Source: Aliidongia dinghuensis (GTDB lineage Bacteria; Pseudomonadota; Alphaproteobacteria; ATCC43930; CGMCC-115725). Taken from it: a DNA stretch of 64,000 bases. Each line of letters starts with the position of its first letter. Position 1 is the stretch's first letter. Below, one piece after another: positions 7,363 to 16,439 of the stretch. A program made the translations under genes and the position numbers. The stretch spans positions 1 through 64,000 of the forward strand of contig NZ_BMJQ01000027.1 in assembly GCF_014643535.1 (NCBI RefSeq), in the 5' to 3' direction. Under the pieces are notes generated by a model. The model was given only the letters and a program-made list of their open reading frames with translations, searched no databases and was not told the origin of the DNA.

Positions 7363-10300
7363 TTGGAAGCCACGTCTATTGCCCGCGACGACAAGCCCTT
7401 CGCCGCAGGCATCACGCTCGGTGCCTTTCGCATACTTGGCCTGGCCCAGGACGAGCCGCACGCATATTGGTACAGAGCAACCCGGTTGGCAGATGGCCAG
7501 CCGGTCGTGCTCTATCTGCCGCACCAGATGCGGCGTCCGGTGCTGGAACGCCAGCGGGCGCTGCTGGCGCCGATTGCCGATCCGGCCATCGATCGCATGC
7601 TCGATCTCACCGAGCTGGCCGGCCGGCCGGCGATGGTCCTGGCACACGACGGGCATGCCGCGTTCCTGTCGGAGCTCTGCGGCACGCCGATTGGGGATCT
7701 CGACCGGTTTTTAACGATCGCGATCGGCCTCGCCGACGCGCTGGCGCGGCTGCACGAGCGCGAGATCGTGCATCGCGACGTTCGTCCGGCGAACGTGCGC
7801 TACGCGCCCGAAACCGGGTCGGTGCGGCTTGCCGGCTTCTCGCTTGCGGCGGAACTGCATCGCGCCGGCGCGGTCGATCCGTCGGCGCCGCTGCATGGCG
7901 ATCTGCCCTACATGTCGCCCGAGCAGACCGGTCGGACCAATCGGCCGGTCGACTGGCGCAGCGATCTCTATTCGCTGGGCGTCCTGTTCCACGAGCTCTT
8001 GACCGGTGCCACGCCGTTCCAGGCCCACGACCCGATCGGCTGGGTGCATTGCCATATTGCGCGCCAGCCGGCGCCGGTCACGGCCTCGCGCCCCGACCTG
8101 CCGCCGATGCTGGCGTCGATCGTGCTCAAGCTGCTCGCGAAGAGCGTCGAGCAGCGCTACCAGTCGGCGGCCGGCCTCAAGGCCGATCTCGAGGAATTCC
8201 GCGTGCGGCTCGCGGCCGACAATGGCGAGGCGGGCTTTCCACTCGAGCGGCATCAGCGGCGTAGGGAGCTGGTGCTGCCGCACCGCCTCTACGGCCGCGA
8301 TGCGGACGTCGGAGAACTGCTCGACGCGTTCGAACGGGCGCGGGCCGGCAATGCCGAGCTGCTGCTGGTCACGGGGCCGTCAGGCATCGGCAAGTCGGCG
8401 CTCGTGCACGAGGTGCTGAAGCCGATCACGCGCGAGCGCGGCTATTTCGCCCAGGGCAAGTTCGACCAATATCGGCACGACACGCCCTATGCCGCCGTCA
8501 TCGACGCGCTCCGGACGCTGGTGCGCAGCCGGCTGACCGAAGGGCCGGTCCGCGTCCGGCGCTGGCGCGAGGCGACGCTCCAGGCGCTTGGCGCCAACGC
8601 GGCGCTGGTGACGGACGTGATCCCGGAGCTCGCGCGCACGCTTGGGCCCACGATCGTGCCGGCGCCGGTGCCGCCGAGCGAGGCGAAGAACCGCTTCCAC
8701 AATGCCGTGACGCGCCTCGTCCAGACGCTTGCCAGCGACGAGCATCCGGTGGCGCTCGTGCTCGACGACCTGCAATGGGCGGACTCCGCGTCGGTCGAGC
8801 TGCTGGCCGGTCTTTTGACCGATCCGGACAGCCGGCATTTCCTGGTGATCGGCGCCTATCGCGACAACGAGATCCTGGCCGAGGGGCCGCTCGCCCGCGG
8901 TGTCCGGCGCATCGAAGCGGCGGCGCGCGTGACGCGGCTCGACCTTGCCCCGCTCACGCGCGACGAGATCGCGACCTATCTGGCGGATGCGCTCCAGGAA
9001 GACCGGCCGGACCTGCTGCCCTTGGCCGAGATCCTGGCGGCGCGCAGCGAGGGCAATCCGTTCTTCCTTGGGCAGCTGCTGCTGTCGCTCGCGCAAGCCG
9101 GCTCGATCCGGCGCGAACTGGGCGTCGACGGCTGGGTGATCGACCGGGCGGCGATCCTGCGCCAGGCGGCGACGGACCCGCTCGCCGACCTGCTGGCCCG
9201 CCGGCTCGACCAGCTGCCGCCCGCGACCGCGTCGGCGCTGGGACAGGCCGCCGCAATCGGCAACCGGTTCGCGCTCACGACGCTCGCCGCCCTCTGTGAT
9301 CAGACGGAGGAGGCGACGGCGGCCGAGCTCGTGCCGGCACTTCGGGCGGGCCTGCTGATCGCGCTCGACGACGGCGACAAAGCACCGGTCTTGCAATTCG
9401 CCCACGACCGGCTGCAGCAGGCGGCCTACCGGCTGGTGCCGGAGGGTGAGCGGCCGACGGTCCATCTGAAGCTCGGCCGCTTGCTGCGCGGGCTGGCACC
9501 GGCCCCGGAGGATCCCGGCTTCTTCGACGCGGTCGGCCATCTCAATATCGCCCGCGTCCTGATCTCGGACCCGACCGAGCGGGAGGCGCTTTCCCGCCTC
9601 AACGTGGCGGCGGCCGATCGGGCGCGCAGCGCTGCCGCCTTCGATGCGGTCCTGCGCTCGCTCACCGTGGCGCTCGAACTCCTGGGCGGCGAGCCGTTCG
9701 ACCGCGCCTTTGCGCTCCGGCTGCATCTTGAGGCGTCCGAGGCGGCCCGGCTCGAGCAGCAGGAGGCCCTGTCGGAGCGCTTGATCGCCGAGGCGCGCCG
9801 CTTCGTTGCCTCGGCGCACGACGAGGCCGCGGTGCTCGAAATGGTGACCGAGAACCGGGTCGTGCTCGGCGATCTCGCCGGCAGCGTCGCAAGCGCGCTC
9901 GAAGCGCTGGCGCTGCTCGGCCTGCCGCTGTCGGAGCGTTTCGCCAAGCTTCGCCTGCTGCCGGCGATCGCGAAACTCAAGCTCACGTTCTGGCGCCGCC
10001 CGATCGAGCAGCTGGCCGATCTGCCGGCGATGACGGACCCGCGCGCGCGGCTCGCCATGCGGATCATCTCGGCCTGCTCGGTCCCGGCCTACGTGCTGGG
10101 GGCCGACGTCTGGCCGCTGCTTATCCTGCTGCAGACGGAACTGTCGATCCGCTATGGGCTGGCGCCGGCGACACCGCACAGCTTCAGTTCCTGCGCCGTG
10201 GTGCTGTGCGTCGTGGGCGACGTCGAGGCCGGCACGCGGCTCGGCCGGCTGGCGCTCGAACTGGGCCCCCGGCTCGGCGCCTTGAAGCAGGACTTCGTCT

Positions 10301-12465
10301 TCGCCTTCAACACCCATCACTGGAAGCATCGGGTTGCCGACAGCCTGGTGCCGCTCCGGCGCTCCTGCATCGCGCTGCACGAGGCGGGCGACTACAATTT
10401 CGCCGAATATGCCGCCTGGGCCGAGATCACCCATCTGCTCTATGCTGGCGCCGACCTCGCGGGCGCCGACAATTTCCGCGCGGAAATCCTGCCGCGCATC
10501 CGCCGCCGCGGCTCGCCGTTCGGCAATGGCGGCGTCGACATGGTGCTGTTCTTCATCGACGCCCTGCGCTCGGAGCATCTTGAGATCGATGTCGGCGCTC
10601 AGGATTTCGGCGCCCCGATCGAGGACAGGACTGAGCTGTCGGGCCTGCATCGCGCCTATTTCCTGGTCGCCCGCTGCATGCTGCGCCTCGTCTTCGGCGC
10701 GACCGGCGCAGCACTCGCCGATGCCGCTGCGCTCGAGCCGCTGCGCAACACGCTGCTCAGCACCGTCGCCTTCACCATCGCGCCGTTCTACGAGGCGCTG
10801 GCGGTTCTGGGCGAGCTCGACCGGATGCCGGCCCAGGCACGGCGCCGGGGCCTCCGCCGCGTCCGCTCGGTCCTGCGCCGCCAGCGCCGCTGGGCGCGCC
10901 TGTCGCCGGGCGATCACGATCACCGTGTCTTCCTGATCGAGGCGGAGCTGGCGCGTGTCGCCGGGCGCCACGACCGGGCGGCCGGTCTCTATCTCGCGGC
11001 CCTCGAGCGGGCCGCGGCCGCGGGCTTCCAGATGGATTGCGGCCTCATCGCCGAGGCGGCGGCACGGCTCCATCGCGCGCTCGGCCGCGATCTGCGCGCC
11101 GACCGCTATCTGATCGAGGCGCACGGCTATTACCGGGCCTGGGGTGCCCGCGCGAAATGCCAGCAGCTCGCAACCCAGCATCCGACCCTGTTCCGTCCGG
11201 GACCGGGCGAGGCGGCGGCCCGTCCAGCGGCGCGGCCGGGGGCGCTGTCGGGCGCATTTGGCGCCGATGCACTCGACGCCGCGACCGCGATCAAGCTCGC
11301 CGCCGCGGTCTCGAGCGAGCTCTTGCTGGAGCCGCTGGTCGTTCGGCTGCTCGATCTCGCCATGGAGAACGCCGGGGCCCGTTTCGCAGCCCTCATCCTC
11401 GCCGACGGTGGCGAGCTCACGGTGCCGGCCGAACATCGGGTCGACGGGGACGAACGGCTCTTCATCCTCGACCGGCCGCTCGCCGAGACCGATCTGCCGG
11501 CCGCTGTGGTCCATTACGTGACCCACACGGGCGAGACGGTCGTGCTCGAGGACGCCGGTGCCTCGCTCCAGTTCGGCAATTCCGCCCGCTGGGCCGACGG
11601 CGTGCCGCGCTCCGTGCTCTGCTTGCCGATCACCGATCGCGGCCGGCTCACGGGCGCGCTTTATCTCGAGAACGACCTCGCGACCGGCGCTTTCACCCAG
11701 GAACGGGTCGAGCTGCTGCGCGTGCTCGCCGGCCAGGCGGCAATTGCCATTGCCAATGCCCGGCTGTTCACCGAGCTTGACGAGACGCGGGCGGCGCTCA
11801 AGCGGTCGAACGAGGCGCTCGAGAATTCGAACCGCGAGCTCGAGCGCAAGGTCGCCGAGCGGACCAGTGACCTCGAGGCGTCGCTCCAGCGGCTCGAGGA
11901 GGCCAATGTCGAGCTGGAGCGGCTCGCCAACCACGACATGCTGACGGGGCTGTTCACGCGCCGGCGCTTCTTCGAGGCGGCGGAGCTGGAGCAGGCGCGG
12001 GCGCGCCGCACGAACCACACCGGCAGCATCTTCGTGGCCGATCTCGACCATTTCAAACGGATCAACGACACCTATGGCCATGCCGCCGGCGACGCTGCGC
12101 TCAGGGCGGTGGCACAGTGCCTGAAGGCGAGCCTGCGCTCGGTCGACATCGCCGGGCGGCTGGGCGGCGAGGAGCTGATCGCGCTCTTGCCCGAGACGGC
12201 GCTTGCGGATGCGGCCTGTGTCGCCGAGCGCTTCCGCGTGATGCTGGAGCGCACGGTGATCCGGCACGAGGACCTGAGCTTCTCGGTCACGACCAGCGTC
12301 GGCGTCGCCAGCTGGTCCGGTGCCGACGAGGAGATCGCGCGCGTGATGGCCCGCGCCGACACGGCGCTCTATCGCGTGAAGCACGAGGGCCGCAACGCGA
12401 TCGCGGTCGGGACGGCACCGATACAACGGTCGGAGCGGCCAGAGGCGGAGCCTGCGGTCGACTAG
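7363..12465 (+). CDS. Multidomain signalling protein: pseudokinase - AAA ATPase - TPR-like - GAF - GGDEF
   Basis: 1700 residues. The TTG start has GAGGGG 8-9 nt upstream. Residues 15-280 have a Ser/Thr kinase-like fold (HRDVRPAN at 137-144, YMSPEQTGRTNRPVDWRSDL), but DFG is AGF at 157-159 and the beta-3 Lys is replaced (VVLYLP), so catalysis is doubtful. An AAA_16-type ATPase follows, with Walker A GPSGIGKS (338-345) and Walker B LVLDDLQW. A long helical repeat region leads to a GAF domain (about 1290-1460), a Glu-rich coiled coil, and a GGDEF domain with GGEEL at 1601-1605. RxxD (1592-1595) lies five residues before it, the c-di-GMP inhibitory I-site. The output is therefore probably a feedback-inhibited diguanylate cyclase. 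Related trifunctional proteins often end in a histidine kinase instead. Confidence 0.9.
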   Translation: MEATSIARDDKPFAAGITLGAFRILGLAQDEPHAYWYRATRLADGQPVVLYLPHQMRRPVLERQRALLAPIADPAIDRMLDLTELAGRPAMVLAHDGHAAFLSELCGTPIGDLDRFLTIAIGLADALARLHEREIVHRDVRPANVRYAPETGSVRLAGFSLAAELHRAGAVDPSAPLHGDLPYMSPEQTGRTNRPVDWRSDLYSLGVLFHELLTGATPFQAHDPIGWVHCHIARQPAPVTASRPDLPPMLASIVLKLLAKSVEQRYQSAAGLKADLEEFRVRLAADNGEAGFPLERHQRRRELVLPHRLYGRDADVGELLDAFERARAGNAELLLVTGPSGIGKSALVHEVLKPITRERGYFAQGKFDQYRHDTPYAAVIDALRTLVRSRLTEGPVRVRRWREATLQALGANAALVTDVIPELARTLGPTIVPAPVPPSEAKNRFHNAVTRLVQTLASDEHPVALVLDDLQWADSASVELLAGLLTDPDSRHFLVIGAYRDNEILAEGPLARGVRRIEAAARVTRLDLAPLTRDEIATYLADALQEDRPDLLPLAEILAARSEGNPFFLGQLLLSLAQAGSIRRELGVDGWVIDRAAILRQAATDPLADLLARRLDQLPPATASALGQAAAIGNRFALTTLAALCDQTEEATAAELVPALRAGLLIALDDGDKAPVLQFAHDRLQQAAYRLVPEGERPTVHLKLGRLLRGLAPAPEDPGFFDAVGHLNIARVLISDPTEREALSRLNVAAADRARSAAAFDAVLRSLTVALELLGGEPFDRAFALRLHLEASEAARLEQQEALSERLIAEARRFVASAHDEAAVLEMVTENRVVLGDLAGSVASALEALALLGLPLSERFAKLRLLPAIAKLKLTFWRRPIEQLADLPAMTDPRARLAMRIISACSVPAYVLGADVWPLLILLQTELSIRYGLAPATPHSFSSCAVVLCVVGDVEAGTRLGRLALELGPRLGALKQDFVFAFNTHHWKHRVADSLVPLRRSCIALHEAGDYNFAEYAAWAEITHLLYAGADLAGADNFRAEILPRIRRRGSPFGNGGVDMVLFFIDALRSEHLEIDVGAQDFGAPIEDRTELSGLHRAYFLVARCMLRLVFGATGAALADAAALEPLRNTLLSTVAFTIAPFYEALAVLGELDRMPAQARRRGLRRVRSVLRRQRRWARLSPGDHDHRVFLIEAELARVAGRHDRAAGLYLAALERAAAAGFQMDCGLIAEAAARLHRALGRDLRADRYLIEAHGYYRAWGARAKCQQLATQHPTLFRPGPGEAAARPAARPGALSGAFGADALDAATAIKLAAAVSSELLLEPLVVRLLDLAMENAGARFAALILADGGELTVPAEHRVDGDERLFILDRPLAETDLPAAVVHYVTHTGETVVLEDAGASLQFGNSARWADGVPRSVLCLPITDRGRLTGALYLENDLATGAFTQERVELLRVLAGQAAIAIANARLFTELDETRAALKRSNEALENSNRELERKVAERTSDLEASLQRLEEANVELERLANHDMLTGLFTRRRFFEAAELEQARARRTNHTGSIFVADLDHFKRINDTYGHAAGDAALRAVAQCLKASLRSVDIAGRLGGEELIALLPETALADAACVAERFRVMLERTVIRHEDLSFSVTTSVGVASWSGADEEIARVMARADTALYRVKHEGRNAIAVGTAPIQRSERPEAEPAVD

Positions 12466-12654
12466 GGCGGCTGAGCGGTCGGCCCAGGCGCGGCACAACG
12501 CCGCTCGACAGCTTCGTGAAAGGTTCGGCCCTTAGAATGGTATCCGAGAACGATAAGCGGCCGAGACGGCCGCCGGGAGGCCGCCCATGCTGCGAACGAT
12601 CGCGCCGCGAACAATCCGCTTGCCCCGCCGCGCCATCGCGTTCATGGGACCGTG

Positions 12655-13650
12655 ATGAGATCCATGCGACGACTGATGCTGGCGCTGCTTCTGTCTGCGC
12701 TGGCGACGACCGCCCGCGGCGCCGACAAGGTTACGCTGATGGTCGGCGGCATCGAGAAGATCATCTATCTGCCGGCGGCGCTCGGCGAGCAGCTCGGCGC
12801 GTTTCAGGAGCAGGATCTGGATGTGGAGATCCGGTCCGAGCCTGTCGGCATCGAAGCCGAGGACGAGCTCCTGGCCGGCGCGGTCGACGGTGTGGTTGGT
12901 TTCTACGATCACGCCGTCGACCTGCAGGCGCGCGGCAAATTCATCGAATCAATCGTGCTCTTCGGCCTGACGCCTGGCGAGGCCGAGCTCATTCCGACCC
13001 GTCTTGTCGGGGAAATCCGGTCGCCGGCCGATTTCAAAGGGCGCACGCTCGGTGTCACCGGCCTCGGCTCATCGACCGATTTCCTCACGCAATACCTGGC
13101 CGTGAAGCACGGCGTGCCGCTGCGCGACATTTCCCTGCTGCCGGTCGGTGCCGGCGACACGTTCATCGCCGCGATGCTCGACGGCCGGATCGACGCAGGC
13201 ATGACGACGGAGCCCACCGTCTCCCGTCTGCTCAAGACCGGCGGCGCCCAGATTCTCGTCGACATGCGAACGCCGGAGGCGACCCGGGAAGCGCTCGGCG
13301 GCATCTATCCATCCGCCTGTCTCTATGTTCAATCCTCCTGGGTGCGGCACCATCGGGACGTGGCGCAGCGCCTGGTCAACGCCTTCGTCAAGACGCTCCG
13401 TTTCATTGACACCCACAACGCCGCCGAGATCGCGGACCGTATGCCGAGCGAATATTTCGCGGGCGACAAGCTGAGCTACATCCAGGCGCTCGCCGAGGGC
13501 AAGGCGCGCTTCACGCCCAGCGGCAAGATGCCGGGCGACGGGCCGCCGACCGTGCTCGCGGTGCTGAGCGGCTTCTCGCAAAACGTACGCGGCAAGACGA
13601 TCGATCTCTCGAAGACCTACACCAACGAGTTCGTCAACGCCGCGAAGTGA
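12655..13650 (+). CDS. NMT1/THI5-like ABC substrate-binding protein
   Basis: About 331 residues with a signal peptide (MLALLLSALATTARGA) and a type II periplasmic-binding fold of the NMT1/SsuA kind: KVTLMVGG start, YLPAALGEQLGAF, GVVGFYDHAVDLQ, LGVTGLGSSTDF, DAGMTTEP. It would deliver a small organic ligand (thiamine-precursor, sulfonate or nitrate types share this fold). No permease or ATPase is adjacent, so it is an orphan. GTG 12652, ATG 12655 and ATG 12664 are all possible starts and none has a clear ribosome binding site. The 189 bp upstream shows no other gene. Confidence 0.85.
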   Translation: MRSMRRLMLALLLSALATTARGADKVTLMVGGIEKIIYLPAALGEQLGAFQEQDLDVEIRSEPVGIEAEDELLAGAVDGVVGFYDHAVDLQARGKFIESIVLFGLTPGEAELIPTRLVGEIRSPADFKGRTLGVTGLGSSTDFLTQYLAVKHGVPLRDISLLPVGAGDTFIAAMLDGRIDAGMTTEPTVSRLLKTGGAQILVDMRTPEATREALGGIYPSACLYVQSSWVRHHRDVAQRLVNAFVKTLRFIDTHNAAEIADRMPSEYFAGDKLSYIQALAEGKARFTPSGKMPGDGPPTVLAVLSGFSQNVRGKTIDLSKTYTNEFVNAAK

Positions 13651-13662
13651 AGGCCCGCGTGC

Positions 13663-15042
13663 CTAATCGTCGGGTGCCGCGGGAAGGGTGACCTCGACGA
13701 GCAGGCCCGACCCGAGCGGTGAGTCGGCGAGCGTCACCGTGCCGTCGTAGCGCCCGGCGATCTCCCGCACGATCGACAGGCCGAGACCGCTGCCGTCGCC
13801 GTCGGTGCCGAGCATCCGGTAGAACCGGTCGAACACGCGTTCCCGCTCGTGCAGTGGGATGCCCGGTCCTTGATCGGCAACGCGCAGGATGCCGACGCCG
13901 TCACCGGCCGCGACCGTGGCGTTGATGGCGCCGCCGGGCGGGCTGTAGCGCAGCGCATTGTCGACGATGTTCATGACGAGCTCGTGCAGCATGGCACGAT
14001 TCGCCAGCACCCGGACGGGTGTGGCGTCGAAGCTGAGCTCGATGTTCCGGTCGAGCGCCCGATCCGCCACGGTCTCGAGCACGTGCCGCGCCGTCTGGGC
14101 GAGATCGACCGGCTCGCGCACGATCGAGAGCGCGCCGGGCTCGATCTTGGCGAGCATCAGCAGCTGGTTGGTCAGATGAACCATCTGGCCGACGCTCTCG
14201 TCGACGGCCGCGAGCGACTTGTTCTTCTCGTCCTGGTCGGTCGTGCTGAGGCCGTAGAACACCTGCGTCTTCAGCAGGGTAAGCGGCGTGCGCAGCTGGT
14301 GGGCGGCGTCGGCGATGAAGCGCCGCTGTACGGCGATCTGGTTGCGCACGCGCTCGACCGAATGGTTGAGCGCGGCCACCAGCGGGCGCAGCTCCTTCTG
14401 CACCAGGTCGGTCGCGATCGGGTCGAGCGTGTCCGGCGCACGCGCCGCGATCTCCTCGCTCAACCGCACGAGCGGCGCCAGGCCGCGATTGAGGCCGAAC
14501 CAGGCGAGCGCCGCGGCGATGACGACGAGGCCCAGCTGACGCTCCGTCTCCGCCACCCACAGGTCGGCGATCATGCGCCGATGACCGCGCAGGGTCTGTC
14601 CGACGATGACGAGCGCAAATTGCCGGTCGCTGTCGCCGATCAGCGGCTGGCTGAGCGCCACGGCCCGGATCGGCTGGCCGCGGAACATGGCGTCGAAATA
14701 GCGCGGCTCAAAGGCCTCCGTCGCGTTCACCGGTCCGGGCACGTCGGAATAGCCGGCGAGCAGCGTGCCGTCAGCATTGGCGACGCGATAGACCACCCGG
14801 TCCTGGAAGCCCGACGCGAACATCTCGAGCGCCGAGGGCGGCACGATGGCCTCGACCAGGCCGTCGACGACCTTGATCTGCTCGGCGATGGTGTGCGCGG
14901 AGCCGACAAGCGTGCGGTCCGTGACGATGCCGGCGACGAGGCGGGCGTTCGAATAGCTCTGCCACGCGTTGAACAGCACCAGGACGAAGAGCGGTGCCAG
15001 GATCCAACGCAGCAGCTGCAAGTGCAGGCTGCTGCTCAGCAT
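13663..15042 (-). CDS. TctE-like sensor histidine kinase
   Basis: 459 residues. There is an N-terminal membrane anchor (LLRWILAPLFVLVLF), a periplasmic 2CSK_N-type region typical of TctE kinases, a second membrane segment (LGLVVIAAALAWFGL), then HisKA with H248 in ADAAHQLRTPL. HATPase_c follows with an N box, G1 (ADQGPGIP) and G2 (GSGLGLSIV). Its ATG lies inside the response-regulator gene (7-nt overlap), so the two are coupled. In known systems TctDE responds to tricarboxylates and controls their porin and carrier; a porin and a 2-hydroxycarboxylate carrier lie about 1.5 kb away here. Ligand specificity is inference. Confidence 0.93.
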   Translation of the reverse strand: MLSSSLHLQLLRWILAPLFVLVLFNAWQSYSNARLVAGIVTDRTLVGSAHTIAEQIKVVDGLVEAIVPPSALEMFASGFQDRVVYRVANADGTLLAGYSDVPGPVNATEAFEPRYFDAMFRGQPIRAVALSQPLIGDSDRQFALVIVGQTLRGHRRMIADLWVAETERQLGLVVIAAALAWFGLNRGLAPLVRLSEEIAARAPDTLDPIATDLVQKELRPLVAALNHSVERVRNQIAVQRRFIADAAHQLRTPLTLLKTQVFYGLSTTDQDEKNKSLAAVDESVGQMVHLTNQLLMLAKIEPGALSIVREPVDLAQTARHVLETVADRALDRNIELSFDATPVRVLANRAMLHELVMNIVDNALRYSPPGGAINATVAAGDGVGILRVADQGPGIPLHERERVFDRFYRMLGTDGDGSGLGLSIVREIAGRYDGTVTLADSPLGSGLLVEVTLPAAPDD

Positions 15043-15707
15043 GGATCCTGGCGCAAGGCGTAGCCCAAGCCCCGGAAAGTGACGATGCCGACGCCGCTGC
15101 CTTCGAGCTTCTTGCGCACCCGGTGGACGTAGATCTCGATCGAATTGACGTTGCCGCTGTCGCCGAAGCCGAAGACGCTTTCCATCAGGCTGGTCTTGCT
15201 GACCGTGCCGCCCTCTTTGAGGATCAGGCTCTCCAGCACGACATGCTCGCGGGGGGTGAGCACGAGATCGGCGCCGGCCAGGAAGAATTGCCCGCTGTTG
15301 CGGTCGAGCGAGAGGGCGCCGTAGCGGGTGGTCGGGCTCAGCGGTTCGTGCCGGCGGCGCAGGCGGGCGCGGATGCGGGCTTCCAGCTCCTCGATGTTGA
15401 ACGGTTTCGCGAGATAGTCGTCGGCCCCGCCATCGAGCGCCGAGACGCGGCTCGGCACGCTGTCGTCCGCCGTCAGCACGAGCACCGGCGTCGTGCTGCC
15501 GCGCGCCCTGAGGCGCGCCAGCACCTCGGTCCCGCTCAGCGCCGGCAGGGCCAGGTCGAGGATGACGAGCGAATAGTCCTGGGTCTTGAGGGCGTAGTCC
15601 GCGTCCTCGCCGTCATAGACGCAGTCGATCACATATTTGCTGCGGCGCAGCAGCATGGCGATCCAGTCGGACAGTTTCCGATTATCCTCGACAATCAGAA
15701 TCCGCAT
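15036..15707 (-). CDS. OmpR/TctD-family response regulator
   Basis: 223 residues. The receiver domain has the acidic pocket (VEDN), phospho-acceptor D51 (VILDLALPALSG) and Lys in YLAKPF. The C-terminal winged helix has the GLGYALR end of the OmpR family. It starts after AGAGGGACGAA. It is the first gene of the pair with the TctE-like kinase and divergent, across the LuxR gene, from the porin and carrier genes, its most likely targets. Confidence 0.93.
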   Translation of the reverse strand: MRILIVEDNRKLSDWIAMLLRRSKYVIDCVYDGEDADYALKTQDYSLVILDLALPALSGTEVLARLRARGSTTPVLVLTADDSVPSRVSALDGGADDYLAKPFNIEELEARIRARLRRRHEPLSPTTRYGALSLDRNSGQFFLAGADLVLTPREHVVLESLILKEGGTVSKTSLMESVFGFGDSGNVNSIEIYVHRVRKKLEGSGVGIVTFRGLGYALRQDPC

Positions 15708-15820
15708 TTCGTCCCTCTCGGACCGCGCTTCACGGCACGGCCGCCGTCGTCTGCCCGCGACGGTACACCGCCCATCGCCGGAACGCGACGCTCACGACGG
15801 GCCGGGGCTTTGGTCACGGC

Positions 15821-16177
15821 TCAGGCGAGCAGCCGGAACAGCTCGTGCTGAGAGGAGATGCCGAGCCGCTCATACGCCCGCTTCCGGTATGTCACGACGC
15901 TGCTCTTCTTGATCTCGAGCTCGAGCGCGATCCCTTCGGCGGTCATGCCGGCGAGCGCACGGGTGCAGACGTCGATTTCGCGGCCCGTGAGACCGCGGTC
16001 CAAGGCCAGGAGCCGTTGCCGGTAGAAGCGGAGCGATGTGTCCTTGGAGCGCGCGGTCGCCTCCGCGTCGCCCGAGATTGCCTGTCCTCCCGGGGATGCC
16101 TGTCCCAAGGTCGGCGCGATCTGGAGCGCCAGCCGGAGCACTTCCCGCGCGATCGACTGAGACAAGTGCTCGTACAT
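15821..16177 (-). CDS. Small LuxR-type HTH regulator
   Basis: 118 residues. The last 60 form a LuxR/GerE helix-turn-helix (LTGREIDVCTRALAGMTAEG, KKSSVVTYRKRAYERLGI). The N-terminal part is too short for a receiver or PAS domain and shows no known fold. The start has GGGAGTGG upstream. It sits between the two-component pair and the porin promoter region and is transcribed away from the porin, so porin control is plausible but unproven. Confidence 0.8.
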   Translation of the reverse strand: MYEHLSQSIAREVLRLALQIAPTLGQASPGGQAISGDAEATARSKDTSLRFYRQRLLALDRGLTGREIDVCTRALAGMTAEGIALELEIKKSSVVTYRKRAYERLGISSQHELFRLLA

Positions 16178-16232
16178 CCGCCACTCCCTAAATTTTTATA
16201 TTTCTCCGGCCTCGGGCCGGCTTCACCTCGCT

Positions 16233-16398
16233 GAAATCTAGCACCGCCAAACTTTCATTTAGCTTTCAGGGCAGAACTTCGCTTCCCCATTCGGGGGGAC
16301 AGCCTGTCCCCCTTGAAATGGTCAGATTACGTCGCAGTGAAATGCGACCATTCACTCGAAATCTAGCATCGCACCTTGGCTGGAAAACTCAGTTTTCC
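16233..16398. promoter_or_regulatory. Cluster of dyads and direct repeats upstream of the porin gene
   Basis: Within 166 bp there are three near-perfect palindromes: GGGGGACAG-C-CTGTCCCCC (16294-16312), GTCGCA-N6-TGCGAC (16331-16348) and GGAAAACT-C-AGTTTTCC (16382-16398). A direct repeat GAAATCTAGCAYCGC occurs at 16233-16247 and 16358-16372, 125 bp apart. The region is AT-richer than its surroundings and lies between divergent genes. It looks like a multi-site control region; the direct repeats are candidate binding sites for the nearby OmpR-type or LuxR-type regulator. Some dyads could instead act as mRNA hairpins. Confidence 0.6.
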
Positions 16399-16439
16399 GG
16401 GGCGGGGCCTATTTTTCAAAAATCATGGGGGAGAGATAC

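Noticed and set aside
8380-12498. A 1372-residue open frame on the minus strand opposite the signalling gene
   Set aside because: Arg/Gln-rich composition with no domain; it mirrors the plus-strand gene, whose domains are clear.
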